A stretch of DNA of 64,000 nucleotides from Shewanella subflava (GTDB taxonomy: Bacteria; Pseudomonadota; Gammaproteobacteria; Enterobacterales; Shewanellaceae): positions 91,552-155,551 of the forward strand of contig NZ_JAPDMX010000001.1 of assembly GCF_025971955.1 (NCBI RefSeq), in the 5' to 3' direction. Of the stretch, positions 8,673 to 17,989 are shown in pieces. The position numbers were made by a program, and so were the translations under genes. Positions within the stretch are counted from its first letter, which is position 1. The number at the start of each line of letters is the position of its first letter. The notes beneath the pieces were generated by a model. The model was not told the origin of the DNA. It searched no databases and worked only from the letters and a program-made list of their open reading frames with translations.

Positions 8673-10154
8673 ATGGCTAACTATTTTAACTCTCTGAATT
8701 TACGTCAACAATTATCTCAATTAGCACAGTGTCGCTTTATGGACCGCAGCGAATTCTTAGACGGCTGCAATTATATTAAAGATTGGAACATTGTGATTTT
8801 AGGCTGTGGCGCCCAAGGGCTTAATCAAGGCTTAAACATGCGCGATTCAGGCCTTAACATTTCTTTTGCATTACGTCCTGAAGCCATTGCTGAAAAACGC
8901 GCGTCTTGGAAAAAAGCCACTGATAATGGTTTTACCGTTGGTACCTTTGAAGAGCTTATTCCTGCTGCCGATTTGGTATTAAACCTAACGCCCGATAAGC
9001 AACACACTAACGTTGTTAATACGGTTATGCCGTTAATGAAGCAAGGTTCAACGCTTTCATACTCACATGGCTTTAATATCGTTGAAGAAGGCATGCAAGT
9101 GCGTCCAGACATCACGGTTATCATGGTGGCACCAAAGTGTCCTGGTACTGAAGTGCGTGAAGAATACAAACGTGGCTTTGGTGTACCCACTTTGATTGCT
9201 GTTCACCCAGAAAATGATCCAAATGGCGACGGTTTAGATATTGCTAAAGCCTATGCAAGTGCCACGGGTGGTGACAGAGCTGGCGTATTGTTGTCATCGT
9301 TTATTGCTGAAGTGAAGTCTGACTTAATGGGCGAGCAAACGATTCTATGTGGCATGTTACAAACCGGTGCCATTTTAGGATACGAAAAAATGGTCGCTGA
9401 CGGTGTAGAGCCTGGGTATGCCGCCAAGTTAATCCAACAGGGGTGGGAAACGGTTACCGAAGCGCTCAAGCATGGCGGTATTACCAACATGATGGACCGT
9501 TTATCAAACCCAGCTAAAATCAAAGCCTTTGATATGGCTGAAGAATTGAAAGAGATCTTAGCGCCATTATTTGCCAAGCATATGGACGATATTATTAGCG
9601 GTGAGTTTTCTCGCACTATGATGGCTGATTGGGCAAATGATGATGCTAATTTACTCCGCTGGCGTGCAGAAACTAACGAAACGGCATTTGAAAATGCGCC
9701 AGTTTCTAGTGAACACATCGATGAGCAAACCTACTTTGATAAAGGCATCTTCTTAGTGGCGATGATCAAAGCGGGCGTTGAGTTGGCATTTGATACCATG
9801 GTTGCCTCTGGCATCGTTGAAGAATCAGCTTACTATGAGTCATTGCATGAAACACCGCTAATTGCCAATACTATTGCCCGTAAGCGTTTGTATGAAATGA
9901 ACGTTGTTATTTCAGATACCGCTGAATATGGTTGTTACTTATTTAACCATGCAGCAGTGCCATTATTGCGTGATTACGTAAACGCCATGTCGCCAGAGTT
10001 TTTAGGTGGCGGTTTAAAATCAGCATCCACTGGCGTTGATAACTTGCGTTTAATTGAAGTGAATGATGCGATCCGCAATACCGATGTTGAATTTGTCGGT
10101 GCTGAATTGCGTGGTTACATGACGGATATGAAAAGCATTGTTGAAGTCAGCTAA
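8673..10154 (+). CDS. ilvC: Ketol-acid reductoisomerase, class II (long form)
   Basis: A 493-residue enzyme that isomerises and reduces acetolactate and acetohydroxybutyrate with NADPH, the second step of Val/Ile synthesis. It starts [17 protein letters not shown] and carries the Rossmann motif [18 protein letters not shown]. The length and duplicated C-terminal knotted domain mark the class II enzyme of enteric-type bacteria. A frame from a GTG at 8592 would add 27 residues, but the ATG at 8673 matches the conserved N-terminus and has AGGTGG 6 bases upstream. The divergent neighbour is ilvY, and it is followed by a strong hairpin before the ilv leader, so it forms its own transcription unit. 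Confidence 0.97.
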   Translation: MANYFNSLNLRQQLSQLAQCRFMDRSEFLDGCNYIKDWNIVILGCGAQGLNQGLNMRDSGLNISFALRPEAIAEKRASWKKATDNGFTVGTFEELIPAADLVLNLTPDKQHTNVVNTVMPLMKQGSTLSYSHGFNIVEEGMQVRPDITVIMVAPKCPGTEVREEYKRGFGVPTLIAVHPENDPNGDGLDIAKAYASATGGDRAGVLLSSFIAEVKSDLMGEQTILCGMLQTGAILGYEKMVADGVEPGYAAKLIQQGWETVTEALKHGGITNMMDRLSNPAKIKAFDMAEELKEILAPLFAKHMDDIISGEFSRTMMADWANDDANLLRWRAETNETAFENAPVSSEHIDEQTYFDKGIFLVAMIKAGVELAFDTMVASGIVEESAYYESLHETPLIANTIARKRLYEMNVVISDTAEYGCYLFNHAAVPLLRDYVNAMSPEFLGGGLKSASTGVDNLRLIEVNDAIRNTDVEFVGAELRGYMTDMKSIVEVS

Positions 10155-10158
10155 AACC

Positions 10159-10188
10159 TTGAAGTGGCTACCAAGGTAGCCACTTCAA
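10159..10188 (+). terminator. Hairpin terminator of ilvC
   Basis: A 14-base self-complementary arm TTGAAGTGGCTACC with its exact complement GGTAGCCACTTCAA, separated by only AA, directly follows the ilvC stop. The run after it is T-rich only in part (TTGTTGGGCTTGTTTT), so termination may be incomplete. Confidence 0.75.
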
Positions 10189-10278
10189 TTGTTGGGCTTG
10201 TTTTGTAAAGAAGTACTGATGAAGTACCTGTTCAGTTTAGGTTGTTAAGTTAACCATGAGTTGTCGGACAGGCATCAT

Positions 10279-10314
10279 GGGAGAGAACTCTCCCAAACTA
10301 AATATTTTTAGTTT
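10279..10314. other. Two adjacent perfect hairpins upstream of the ilv leader promoter
   Basis: GGGAGAG-AA-CTCTCCC (10279-10294) is followed at once by AAACTAAA-TATT-TTTAGTTT (10295-10314). They lie after the ilvC terminator hairpin and before the predicted ilvL promoter. They could be operator palindromes, a second terminator for read-through from ilvC, or an insertion trace. The sequence does not decide between these. Confidence 0.45.
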
Positions 10315-10367
10315 GTTGTTTGCATTGTCTCGGCAGGGAAGCTGAATTTTTTTTACAAAACTGATTT

Positions 10368-10396
10368 TTGCTTGTGTTTGGTGAAGTTTCTATGAT
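10368..10396 (+). promoter_or_regulatory. Predicted sigma-70 promoter of the ilvL-GMDA operon
   Basis: TTGCTT (10368-10373), 17 bases, TATGAT (10391-10396). Spacing is ideal and the -10 matches 5 of 6 consensus bases. It places a transcript start near 10403, giving about 50 bases ahead of the leader peptide start at 10454. Confidence 0.55.
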
Positions 10397-10453
10397 ATCA
10401 CTTAAAATACAGTTGAAGTTCAACGTTAATAAATTAGGAATTCAGTTCTTTTT

Positions 10454-10549
10454 ATGTTTAACCAAGCAGCCCTACTCATTATTGCAATTATTACCGTAGT
10501 GATTATTAAGTCACAGCGGGGGCTGCATTTGGAACAAAGACTGACCTAA
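10454..10549 (+). CDS. ilvL: ilv operon leader peptide
   Basis: A 31-codon frame from ATG at 10454 to TAA at 10547-10549, encoding MFNQAALLIIAIITVVIIKS and then QRGLHLEQRLT. Within residues 7-18, ten of twelve are Leu, Ile or Val, the hallmark of leader peptides controlling branched-chain amino acid operons. It is short of normal gene-calling limits. It is followed 18 bases later by a textbook attenuator and then ilvG. An AGGA lies 14 bases upstream, further than usual, so initiation may be weak. The rationale is that ribosome stalling on the Leu/Ile/Val codons when the charged tRNAs are scarce lets the downstream RNA refold. The peptide sequence differs from the E. coli IlvL but the composition and place are the same. 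Confidence 0.88.
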   Translation: MFNQAALLIIAIITVVIIKSQRGLHLEQRLT

Positions 10550-10575
10550 CGGTTACAAATTCCAAAAACCCCCGC
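10514..10575 (+). promoter_or_regulatory. Antiterminator pairing of the ilv attenuator
   Basis: GCGGGGG at 10516-10522, inside the leader's Gln-Arg-Gly codons, is exactly complementary to CCCCCGC at 10569-10575, the left arm of the terminator hairpin. The two structures exclude each other. A ribosome stalled on codons 7-18 would leave the first segment free to pair and prevent termination, while one reaching the stop at 10549 would cover it and allow termination. Confidence 0.75.
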
Positions 10576-10598
10576 TCCGAAAGGACCGGGGGTTTTTT
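10568..10598 (+). terminator. Attenuator (Rho-independent terminator) before ilvG
   Basis: Left arm ACCCCCGCTCC (10568-10578), GAAA tetraloop, right arm GGACCGGGGGT (10583-10593) with one mismatch, then a run of six T (10593-10598). It lies between the leader peptide and ilvG and is therefore a regulated terminator rather than an operon end. Confidence 0.9.
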
Positions 10599-10669
10599 GT
10601 TTTAAAGCATTTGTCACTTCGCTGTAACCACTGAGATCTAGCCGCGTAAATAAAAGTAGAGAGCACAAT

Positions 10670-12355
10670 ATGGAAGTAGGGCAAAAAATAAGAGGCGCAG
10701 ATGCCGTCATAAAAGTTATCGCAGCACATGGTGTTACCACTGTATTTGGCTACCCAGGTGGCGCGATTATGCCGATCTATGATGCTCTTTACGGCAGTCC
10801 AGTTGAGCATTTGCTAAGTCGCCATGAGCAAGGTGCAGCCTTTGCAGCAGTCGGCTATGCAAGAGCCAGTGGTAAAACGGGCGTTTGTTTTGCCACATCA
10901 GGCCCCGGCGCGACAAATTTAATCACTTCGCTTGCCGATGCGCTGCTCGACTCTGTGCCTTTAGTGGCGATTACCGGTCAGGTGTCGACCAGTGTGATTG
11001 GTACGGATGCTTTTCAGGAAATTGATGTGCTGGGAATGTCTCTGTCCTGTACTAAGCACAGCTTTATGGTGACCGATATCAATGAGCTTATTCCTACGTT
11101 ATATCGCGCTTTTGAAATTGCCGCCTCTGGCAGACCGGGGCCAGTGTTAGTGGATATCCCCAAAGATATCCAAATTGCTGAGCTTGAATACAAAACCCCA
11201 CTGCAATCTGTTGAGGATGAACTGCAAGCGCAGCCAGGCGATCTTGCTGCCGCCGCTGAGCTTATAAAAGCAGCCAAAAAACCTATGCTATATGTCGGTG
11301 GGGGTGTCGGGATGGCGGGGGCTGTTGCGCATTTACGTCAGTTTATTCACCAAACAAAAATACCATCAGTTGCAACCTTAAAAGGCCTTGGCAGCATCGC
11401 CCATGACACGCCAGGTTACCTTGGTATGTTAGGGATGCATGGTGGCAAGGCGGCTAACTTAGCGGTACAGGAATGTGATTTATTAATGGTGGTGGGTGCC
11501 AGATTTGATGACCGAGTTACCGGACGCTTAGCCAGTTTTGCCAGTAATGCGAAGGTGTTGCACCTTGATATCGATGCTGCCGAGCTTGGCAAGTTGCGTC
11601 AACCTGATGTCGCCATCGCAGCGGAGCTTCGTCATGTATTGCCTGCGTTATCTGCGGCGGTAGTCGATGCGGTGCATATTCAGCCTTGGTTACAAGACAT
11701 CACTGATATGGCACGTCAATATCAATGGGATTATAACCACCCAGGTGAATTGATTTTTGCCCCTTCTATGTTGCGCCGCCTAGCCAATAAGTTACCCGAA
11801 GATAGCGTAGTCAGTTGTGATGTGGGTCAGCATCAAATGTGGGTTGCCCAACATATGTGGTTTAGACGACCAGAAGATCATTTGTCGAGTGCGGGTTTAG
11901 GCACTATGGGATTTGGCCTTCCTGCGGCAATTGGGGCGCAAGTTGCTAGACCCAATGCGACCGTGGTCACCGTTTCGGGTGATGGGTCCTTTATGATGAA
12001 TGTGCAAGAACTGACGACCATCAAGCGCCGTAAATTACCGGTGAAAATTTTACTGATAGATAATCAAAAGCTCGGCATGGTGAAGCAGTGGCAACAATTG
12101 TTTTTTGAAGAGCGCTACAGTGAAACCGATTTATCCGATAACCCTAACTTTGTGTTAATGGCGTCTGCTTTTGATATACCTGGCCGCACCATTACGCGAG
12201 CAGAAGAAGTGGAACAAGCATTGGATGAAATGATCAATTCCCCTGGCCCATTTATGTTACATGTGGCCATTAATGATGCCTTTAACGTTTGGCCTTTGGT
12301 GCCACCAGGGGCAAGTAACAGTGACATGATGGACCAAATGGAGAAACAAACATGA
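10670..12355 (+). CDS. ilvG: Acetolactate synthase II, large catalytic subunit
   Basis: A 561-residue thiamine-diphosphate enzyme that condenses pyruvate with pyruvate or 2-oxobutyrate, the first common step of Val/Leu/Ile synthesis. The N-terminal domain has [14 protein letters not shown] and the catalytic Glu at about residue 53 (RHEQGAA). The C-terminal TPP/Mg motif begins [12 protein letters not shown]. The match to the IlvG (isozyme II) type is strong, including [16 protein letters not shown]. It is the first structural gene after the attenuator and overlaps ilvM by 4 bases (ATGA). The frame is intact, unlike the frameshifted ilvG of E. coli K-12. Confidence 0.96.
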   Translation: MEVGQKIRGADAVIKVIAAHGVTTVFGYPGGAIMPIYDALYGSPVEHLLSRHEQGAAFAAVGYARASGKTGVCFATSGPGATNLITSLADALLDSVPLVAITGQVSTSVIGTDAFQEIDVLGMSLSCTKHSFMVTDINELIPTLYRAFEIAASGRPGPVLVDIPKDIQIAELEYKTPLQSVEDELQAQPGDLAAAAELIKAAKKPMLYVGGGVGMAGAVAHLRQFIHQTKIPSVATLKGLGSIAHDTPGYLGMLGMHGGKAANLAVQECDLLMVVGARFDDRVTGRLASFASNAKVLHLDIDAAELGKLRQPDVAIAAELRHVLPALSAAVVDAVHIQPWLQDITDMARQYQWDYNHPGELIFAPSMLRRLANKLPEDSVVSCDVGQHQMWVAQHMWFRRPEDHLSSAGLGTMGFGLPAAIGAQVARPNATVVTVSGDGSFMMNVQELTTIKRRKLPVKILLIDNQKLGMVKQWQQLFFEERYSETDLSDNPNFVLMASAFDIPGRTITRAEEVEQALDEMINSPGPFMLHVAINDAFNVWPLVPPGASNSDMMDQMEKQT

Positions 12356-12612
12356 TGATGCATAACCTTGAAATCACCGTTAAACAATGTCCTGAGGTAT
12401 TAGAGCGCGTGTTACGCGTAACCCGTCATCGCGGCTTTAAAGTGACGCAAATGCACATGAATACCCAAGGTGATAACAGTTTGGCAATTAATTTGTGGGT
12501 TGAAGCCGAACGCGCTATTGAATTATTAAGTAACCAATTAGATAAGCTGATTGATGTGACTCAGTGTAAAGTATTACCTGCCGCGCAATTAGATAAAACA
12601 GTCAACGCTTAG
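12352..12612 (+). CDS. ilvM: Acetolactate synthase II, small regulatory subunit
   Basis: An 86-residue ACT-domain protein ([20 protein letters not shown]) matching the small subunit of isozyme II in length and placement. It activates and stabilises the IlvG catalytic subunit. The start overlaps the ilvG stop; three consecutive ATG codons at 12352-12360 make the exact start uncertain by up to two residues. In enteric relatives ilvE would follow; here ilvD follows after 71 bases. Confidence 0.92.
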   Translation: MMMHNLEITVKQCPEVLERVLRVTRHRGFKVTQMHMNTQGDNSLAINLWVEAERAIELLSNQLDKLIDVTQCKVLPAAQLDKTVNA

Positions 12613-12683
12613 GTTTTAGTTAGCATCAGTTAACAAGTTGAAAGATATCCTAAGCCGCAATGAATTAAACAAGGAATTAAGCA

Positions 12684-14543
12684 ATGCCAAAATTACGTTC
12701 AGCAACCAGTACCGAAGGCCGTAACATGGCGGGAGCCCGCGCTCTGTGGCGTGCAACAGGCGTTAAAGAAACCGATTTTGGTAAACCGATTATCGCGATT
12801 GCTAACTCATTTACCCAATTTGTACCAGGTCATGTGCACTTAAAAGACATGGGCGCGCTGGTTGCAAGTGCCATTGAAGAAGTCGGCGGTATCGCTAAAG
12901 AATTTAATACCATTGCGGTCGATGACGGCATTGCCATGGGGCATGGCGGTATGCTTTATAGTTTGCCATCGCGCGAGTTGATTGCTGACAGTGTGGAATA
13001 CATGGTTAATGCCCATTGTGCCGATGCCTTAGTGTGTATTTCCAATTGCGATAAAATTACCCCCGGCATGTTAATGGCGGCATTACGTTTAAATATTCCC
13101 GTGGTATTTGTCTCCGGCGGCCCAATGGAAGCGGGTAAAACTAAGCTGTCAGATAAAATCATCAAGCTTGATTTAGTTGACGCAATGGTGGCTGGAGCTG
13201 ACACCAACGTGAGCGATGAAGACAGTAAACAAATTGAGCGCAGCGCTTGTCCAACGTGTGGTTCGTGTTCTGGTATGTTCACCGCAAACTCAATGAACTG
13301 CTTAACCGAAGCCTTAGGCTTATCATTGCCGGGTAATGGCTCAATGTTGGCAACCCATGCCGATCGTCGTGAGCTATTTTTAGAAGCGGGTCGCCGGGTG
13401 ATGAAACTGGCAGAGCGTTATTACAAGCATGATGACGAAAATGCACTACCACGTAACATTGCTTCATTTAAAGCGTTTGAAAACGCCACCGCACTCGATA
13501 TCGCCATGGGTGGATCATCAAACACCGTATTGCATTTATTGGCCGCGGCGCAAGAAGCTGAAATTGATTTTACCATGAATGACATTGATCGAATGTCACG
13601 CCTAGTGCCGCATCTTTGCAAAGTCGCGCCATCTACCCCTAAATACCATATGGAAGATGTGCATCGCGCCGGTGGCGTCATGGGTATTTTAGGTGAGTTA
13701 GACCGTGCTGGTTTGCTTCATAATGATGTACCCCATGTGGCTGCTGATAATGGCGGTGACCTAAAGTCAGTATTAGCTAAATATGACATCAAACAGACCG
13801 ACGATGCACAGGTGAGACGCTTCTTTAGTGCAGGTCCTGCAGGTATTCCAACCCAAAAAGCCTTTAGTCAAGATTGTCGCTGGGACTCGGTGGACGATGA
13901 TCGTGAAAATGGCTGTATTCGTAGCCGTGAATTTGCCTTCAGCCAAGAAGGCGGCCTAGCGGTATTGTCGGGCAATGTGGCTGAAAATGGCTGTATTGTA
14001 AAAACGGCGGGCGTGGATGAGTCAAACTTAGTGTTTGTAGGCAGCGCGCGTATTTATGAAAGCCAAGACGATGCCGTAAGCGGTATTTTAGGCGGGGAAG
14101 TGGTTGCTGGCGATGTAGTGGTGATTCGCTACGAAGGTCCTAAAGGTGGCCCTGGTATGCAAGAAATGTTGTATCCCACTACTTACCTTAAATCACGTGG
14201 TTTAGGCACCAAATGTGCGTTAATCACCGATGGACGTTTCTCGGGCGGCACATCTGGTTTATCTATTGGGCATATTTCGCCAGAGGCCGCATCCGGTGGC
14301 ACTATCGCGTTAATTGAAAATGGCGATCAAATTGCTATCGATATTCCAAGTCGCAGTATCAAACTGAATGTCAGTCATGAAGTATTAGCGACACGTCGCC
14401 AAGCGATGGAAGCTAAAGGGGTACTCGCGTGGAAACCACTCGCCCGTGAGCGTTATGTGTCACTGGCGCTGAAAGCCTATGCATTATTAGCCACCAGTGC
14501 TGATAAAGGCGCGGTGCGCGATCGCAGTAAGTTGGAGGGGTAA
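12684..14543 (+). CDS. ilvD: Dihydroxy-acid dehydratase
   Basis: A 619-residue Fe-S enzyme that dehydrates 2,3-dihydroxy acids to 2-oxo acids, the third step of Val/Ile synthesis. Cluster-binding cysteines appear in [12 protein letters not shown] and [12 protein letters not shown], and the C-terminal part has [21 protein letters not shown] lies before the ATG. It is the third gene of the operon, and its stop (14541-14543) is 1 base from the ilvA start, implying translational coupling. Confidence 0.97.
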   Translation: MPKLRSATSTEGRNMAGARALWRATGVKETDFGKPIIAIANSFTQFVPGHVHLKDMGALVASAIEEVGGIAKEFNTIAVDDGIAMGHGGMLYSLPSRELIADSVEYMVNAHCADALVCISNCDKITPGMLMAALRLNIPVVFVSGGPMEAGKTKLSDKIIKLDLVDAMVAGADTNVSDEDSKQIERSACPTCGSCSGMFTANSMNCLTEALGLSLPGNGSMLATHADRRELFLEAGRRVMKLAERYYKHDDENALPRNIASFKAFENATALDIAMGGSSNTVLHLLAAAQEAEIDFTMNDIDRMSRLVPHLCKVAPSTPKYHMEDVHRAGGVMGILGELDRAGLLHNDVPHVAADNGGDLKSVLAKYDIKQTDDAQVRRFFSAGPAGIPTQKAFSQDCRWDSVDDDRENGCIRSREFAFSQEGGLAVLSGNVAENGCIVKTAGVDESNLVFVGSARIYESQDDAVSGILGGEVVAGDVVVIRYEGPKGGPGMQEMLYPTTYLKSRGLGTKCALITDGRFSGGTSGLSIGHISPEAASGGTIALIENGDQIAIDIPSRSIKLNVSHEVLATRRQAMEAKGVLAWKPLARERYVSLALKAYALLATSADKGAVRDRSKLEG

Positions 14544-14544
14544 T

Positions 14545-16110
14545 ATGTTGGCCTTGGCATCTCAAACACAGTTAGATTTAGCCCATTATTATTTACAGAA
14601 GATTTTGCTGTCGTCAGTTTATGACATTGCCAAGGTCACCCCATTATCTGGCATGAAAAAACTGTCAGCTCGCTTAGGTTGCGATGTGTTTTTAAAGCGA
14701 GAAGACATGCAACCTGTGCACTCATTTAAGCTGCGTGGCGCTTATAATCGCATTGCGGAGTTAACGCCTAAGCAATGCGAAGCAGGGGTGGTATGCGCCT
14801 CGGCAGGGAATCATGCCCAAGGTGTGGCCATGTCAGCGGCAAGTCGGGGCATCAATGCGGTGATTGTCATGCCAAGCACCACACCGGATATTAAAATCGA
14901 TGCAGTAAAACGACTTGGAGGCACTGTGGTACTGCACGGGCAAGCATTTGATCAAGCCAATGATTATGCCAAAGCCTTATCTGAACAAGAAGGCAGAGTG
15001 TATATTGCTCCCTTTGATGATGAAGCTGTGATTGCAGGACAGGGCACGATTGGCCAAGAAATGCTCCAGCAGCAACGCGGGCTAGAAGTGGTATTTGTGC
15101 CTGTAGGCGGCGGCGGATTGATTGCGGGGATCGCGGCGTATTACAAAGCAGTGATGCCGCAGGTAAAAATCATTGGTGTTGAGCCTGAAGATGCGGCGTG
15201 TTTAAAGGCGGCATTAGAAGCTGACGAACCTGTCACATTAAGTCAGGTAGGGCTATTTGCCGATGGCGTGGCCGTCAAGCGTATTGGTAATGAGCCGTTT
15301 CGTCTTGCCAGAGAATATGTCGATCATGTCATTACCGTCACATCAGATGAAATTTGCGCTGCAGTAAAAGATATTTTTGAAGATACCCGTGCCATTGCTG
15401 AGCCTGCAGGGGCATTATCAATAGCGGGGCTTAAAAAGTACATGCTTGAGCATGAAGCCGATACCGACAAACCGTTAAAAGTGGCAGCTATTTTAAGTGG
15501 GGCTAACGTTAACTTTCATAGCTTGCGTTATGTGTCTGAGCGCTGTGAATTAGGTGAGCAGAAAGAAGCGGTATTGGCTGTGAAGGTACCCGAACAGCCT
15601 GGCAGCTTTTTACGTTTTTGCGAGTTACTTGAAAAACGGGTGATGACAGAGTTTAACTATCGCTTCAGCAGCCGAGATATGGCGGTGGTGTTTGCCGGTA
15701 TTCGCTTAACTGGTGGTCAAACTGAGCTGAAGGGCATTATCGCCAAGCTCGAATCGGAAGGTTTTGAAGTGCAGGATTTATCGCAGGATGAAACCGCAAA
15801 ATTACATGTACGTTATATGGTTGGCGGTCATCCACTTGAAGCGTTAGAAGAGCGGTTATTTAGCTTTGAGTTTCCTGAGCACCCCGGAGCATTGTTGAAG
15901 TTTTTAACCACATTACAAAGTCAGTGGAATATTAGCTTATTTCATTATCGTAACCATGGCGCCGCTTTTGGGCGTGTATTGGCTGGATTTGAAGTGCCTG
16001 CAAGTGATGACATTCCGTTTGCGCGTTTTTTAACGGATTTAGGTTTTGTCTACCAAGAAGAAACCCACAGTCCGGCGTATAAATTATTTTTAAATGCGAA
16101 TAAATCCTAA
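14545..16110 (+). CDS. ilvA: Threonine dehydratase, biosynthetic
   Basis: A 521-residue PLP enzyme that deaminates threonine to 2-oxobutyrate, committing carbon to isoleucine. The PLP lysine is K62 in HSFKLRGAYN and the phosphate-binding glycine loop is VPVGGGGLIAG. Two C-terminal ACT-like regulatory domains (residues about 335-510) are the site of isoleucine inhibition in this family. The frame is open from 14497, but the ATG at 14545 has GGAGGGG just upstream and gives the normal N-terminus. It is the last gene of ilvGMDA. No clear terminator follows within 260 bases. Confidence 0.96.
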   Translation: MLALASQTQLDLAHYYLQKILLSSVYDIAKVTPLSGMKKLSARLGCDVFLKREDMQPVHSFKLRGAYNRIAELTPKQCEAGVVCASAGNHAQGVAMSAASRGINAVIVMPSTTPDIKIDAVKRLGGTVVLHGQAFDQANDYAKALSEQEGRVYIAPFDDEAVIAGQGTIGQEMLQQQRGLEVVFVPVGGGGLIAGIAAYYKAVMPQVKIIGVEPEDAACLKAALEADEPVTLSQVGLFADGVAVKRIGNEPFRLAREYVDHVITVTSDEICAAVKDIFEDTRAIAEPAGALSIAGLKKYMLEHEADTDKPLKVAAILSGANVNFHSLRYVSERCELGEQKEAVLAVKVPEQPGSFLRFCELLEKRVMTEFNYRFSSRDMAVVFAGIRLTGGQTELKGIIAKLESEGFEVQDLSQDETAKLHVRYMVGGHPLEALEERLFSFEFPEHPGALLKFLTTLQSQWNISLFHYRNHGAAFGRVLAGFEVPASDDIPFARFLTDLGFVYQEETHSPAYKLFLNANKS

Positions 16111-16376
16111 GCTTTAGGTGATGCGGTGATTCTCTCATCTTTTGGGTCTGCTGCGAGCTTGCTATTGCGGGTAGTGGATAAATAAATTTTCGCATACTGG
16201 CGTAAATTAGACTGCCAGTGTGCTAAGTTAGCTGACTCATTTCTCTTGAAGTGACTTCGGTTCATGTTATTACCAAAGCGAGAGCATACTCGTAGGTAAC
16301 TTGTTGTTTTTTATGTAGGGTAAATTTTCGACTCACGCTATTTTAAAGATAGTGATATTTAGTTAAGGAGACATTG

Positions 16377-17513
16377 ATGTTGCCCGTACCACAAATTTCC
16401 GCTTTTAACCCTCCACGTCGTATTTTGATGGGCCCAGGGCCGTCTGATGTATACCCAGAAGTGTTAGCGGCCCAAGCTAAGCCTACCATTGGTCATTTAG
16501 ATCCGCTTTTTGTCAATATGATGGATGAGTTAAAGCAACTCATTCAATATGCGTTTCAAACGAAAAACGAGATGACATTAGCCGTTTCAGCACCAGGCAG
16601 TGCCGGTATGGAAACCTGCTTTGTTAATCTGGTTGAGCCGGGCGAAAAGGTCATTGTTTGCCGCAATGGGGTTTTTGGCGAGCGTATGCGCCAAAATGTT
16701 GAGCGTGTCGGTGGCGTTGCTGTTGTGGTCGATAACGAATGGGGTCAACCTGTTTGTCCGCAGGATGTAGAACAAGCTTTAGTTGCACATCCTGATGCAA
16801 AATTTTTAGCGTTTGTGCACGCTGAGACCTCTACAGGCGCTTTATCCGATGCGCAAACCTTATGTACTTTGGCGCAATTACATAATTGCCTGACCATTGT
16901 GGATGCTGTGACGTCTTTAGGTGGTGTTGAATTGCGTGTGGATGAGTGGGGAATTGATGCCATTTATTCTGGTAGTCAAAAGTGTTTGTCTTGCGTACCA
17001 GGTTTGTCACCTGTGTCGTTTTCAGATAAAGCCGTCGCCAAATTAAAGGGGCGTCAAACACCCGTACAAAGCTGGTTTTTAGACCAAACCTTAGTGATGG
17101 GGTATTGGGGTAATGCCGCTGGTGGTAAGCGCAGTTACCACCATACCGCTCCCGTGAATGCGCTTTATGCATTGCACGAATCATTGAGAGTGTTAGCCAA
17201 TGAAGGTTTAGAAAATGCCTGGGCGCGTCATCATAATATGCATGTGTTGTTACGTGATGGCTTAACTCAGCTTGGGCTAACGTTTGTTGTCGATGAGGCG
17301 TACCGTTTGCCGCAACTTAATGCGGTGTATATTCCAGAAGGTATTGATGATGCTTTGGTGCGTAAGCAGTTATTAGAGCAATACAATCTAGAAATTGGTG
17401 CTGGTTTAGGTGCGTTAGCGGGTAAAGCATGGCGTATTGGTCTGATGGGCTTTGGTGCAAGAAGAGAGAATGTCGCCTTGTGCCTTAAAGCATTGGAAGA
17501 TGTTATGCGTTAG
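16377..17513 (+). CDS. Class V aminotransferase (alanine-glyoxylate / serine-pyruvate type)
   Basis: A 378-residue PLP enzyme of aminotransferase class V. The N-terminal motif ILMGPGPSDVYPEV and the PLP lysine, about K202 in YSGSQKCLSCVPG, place it with alanine-glyoxylate and serine-pyruvate aminotransferases. A TTG at 16374 is in frame, but the ATG at 16377 has AAGGAG 6 bases upstream. It lies downstream of ilvA but after a 266-base gap, so a shared transcript is uncertain. A strong hairpin terminator follows. It is unlikely to replace ilvE, which is fold type IV and acts on branched-chain oxo acids; a role in glycine/serine/glyoxylate metabolism is more likely. Confidence 0.88.
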   Translation: MLPVPQISAFNPPRRILMGPGPSDVYPEVLAAQAKPTIGHLDPLFVNMMDELKQLIQYAFQTKNEMTLAVSAPGSAGMETCFVNLVEPGEKVIVCRNGVFGERMRQNVERVGGVAVVVDNEWGQPVCPQDVEQALVAHPDAKFLAFVHAETSTGALSDAQTLCTLAQLHNCLTIVDAVTSLGGVELRVDEWGIDAIYSGSQKCLSCVPGLSPVSFSDKAVAKLKGRQTPVQSWFLDQTLVMGYWGNAAGGKRSYHHTAPVNALYALHESLRVLANEGLENAWARHHNMHVLLRDGLTQLGLTFVVDEAYRLPQLNAVYIPEGIDDALVRKQLLEQYNLEIGAGLGALAGKAWRIGLMGFGARRENVALCLKALEDVMR

Positions 17514-17537
17514 TGTATTACCTTACATCGCTTTTTG

Positions 17538-17569
17538 AAACAGGCACCTGTATGGTGCCTGTTTTATTT
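17538..17569 (+). terminator. Rho-independent terminator of the class V aminotransferase gene
   Basis: AAACAGGCACC (17538-17548), loop TGTAT, GGTGCCTGTTT (17554-17564), a perfect 11-bp stem followed by TTTATTTT. It begins 24 bases after the stop codon. Confidence 0.92.
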
Positions 17570-17578
17570 TCGGCCCTA

Positions 17579-17815
17579 AACCACCTACTTCTGTAGGTGG
17601 TTATCATCAATTAGGCTCTGCCTGAAGTATATTCAATAGCTGATTTACTCAAGTAATGCGTGAGCTGTGCTAATGGTGCGGTACAAGCTTCTAAATCAGG
17701 GATGATTTAGTTGAGCCTATAGGGATATATTTATGGCGTCTTGTCACGCACGGTAGGTAAGCGCCCTTTTAGGGAGTGATATCAAAGCCACTTTCTTCAG
17801 AAGGTGGATTCTTTA
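17579..17815 (+). mobile_element. Small hairpin-ended element resembling a non-autonomous IS200/IS605 (TnpB/omega-RNA) relic
   Basis: About 240 bases without a usable frame, bounded by two related hairpins on the same strand. The left is AACCACCTAC-TTCT-GTAGGTGGTT (17579-17602) and the right is CCACTTTC-TTCA-GAAGGTGG (17788-17807). Stem positions change in a compensating way (TAC/GTA against TTC/GAA), so base pairing rather than sequence is kept. Before the right hairpin lie CGCACGGTAGGTAAGCG and a mini-hairpin CCCT-TTT-AGGG (17764-17774), a layout I associate with the 3' end of TnpB-type IS elements, where the guide-like omega RNA is encoded. Identification rests on this structural resemblance, not on a search. 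Exact ends and the target site are uncertain. It sits between a terminator and an orphan binding-protein gene. Confidence 0.5.
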
Positions 17816-17989
17816 ATGTTAACCGTTTGTTGCTTGATGTGTTAGTAACCGCTATGCTTAAAATCGACAGTTGAGTAAGGTATGCAGTAATCGAGATACC
17901 TAAATGGTGACACGTTAGGCTGTGATTGAAAGATTCAGTCCTAATAAAATGATGACGTTAGCTAAAGCTATTAAGGTAAATAATCGTAT

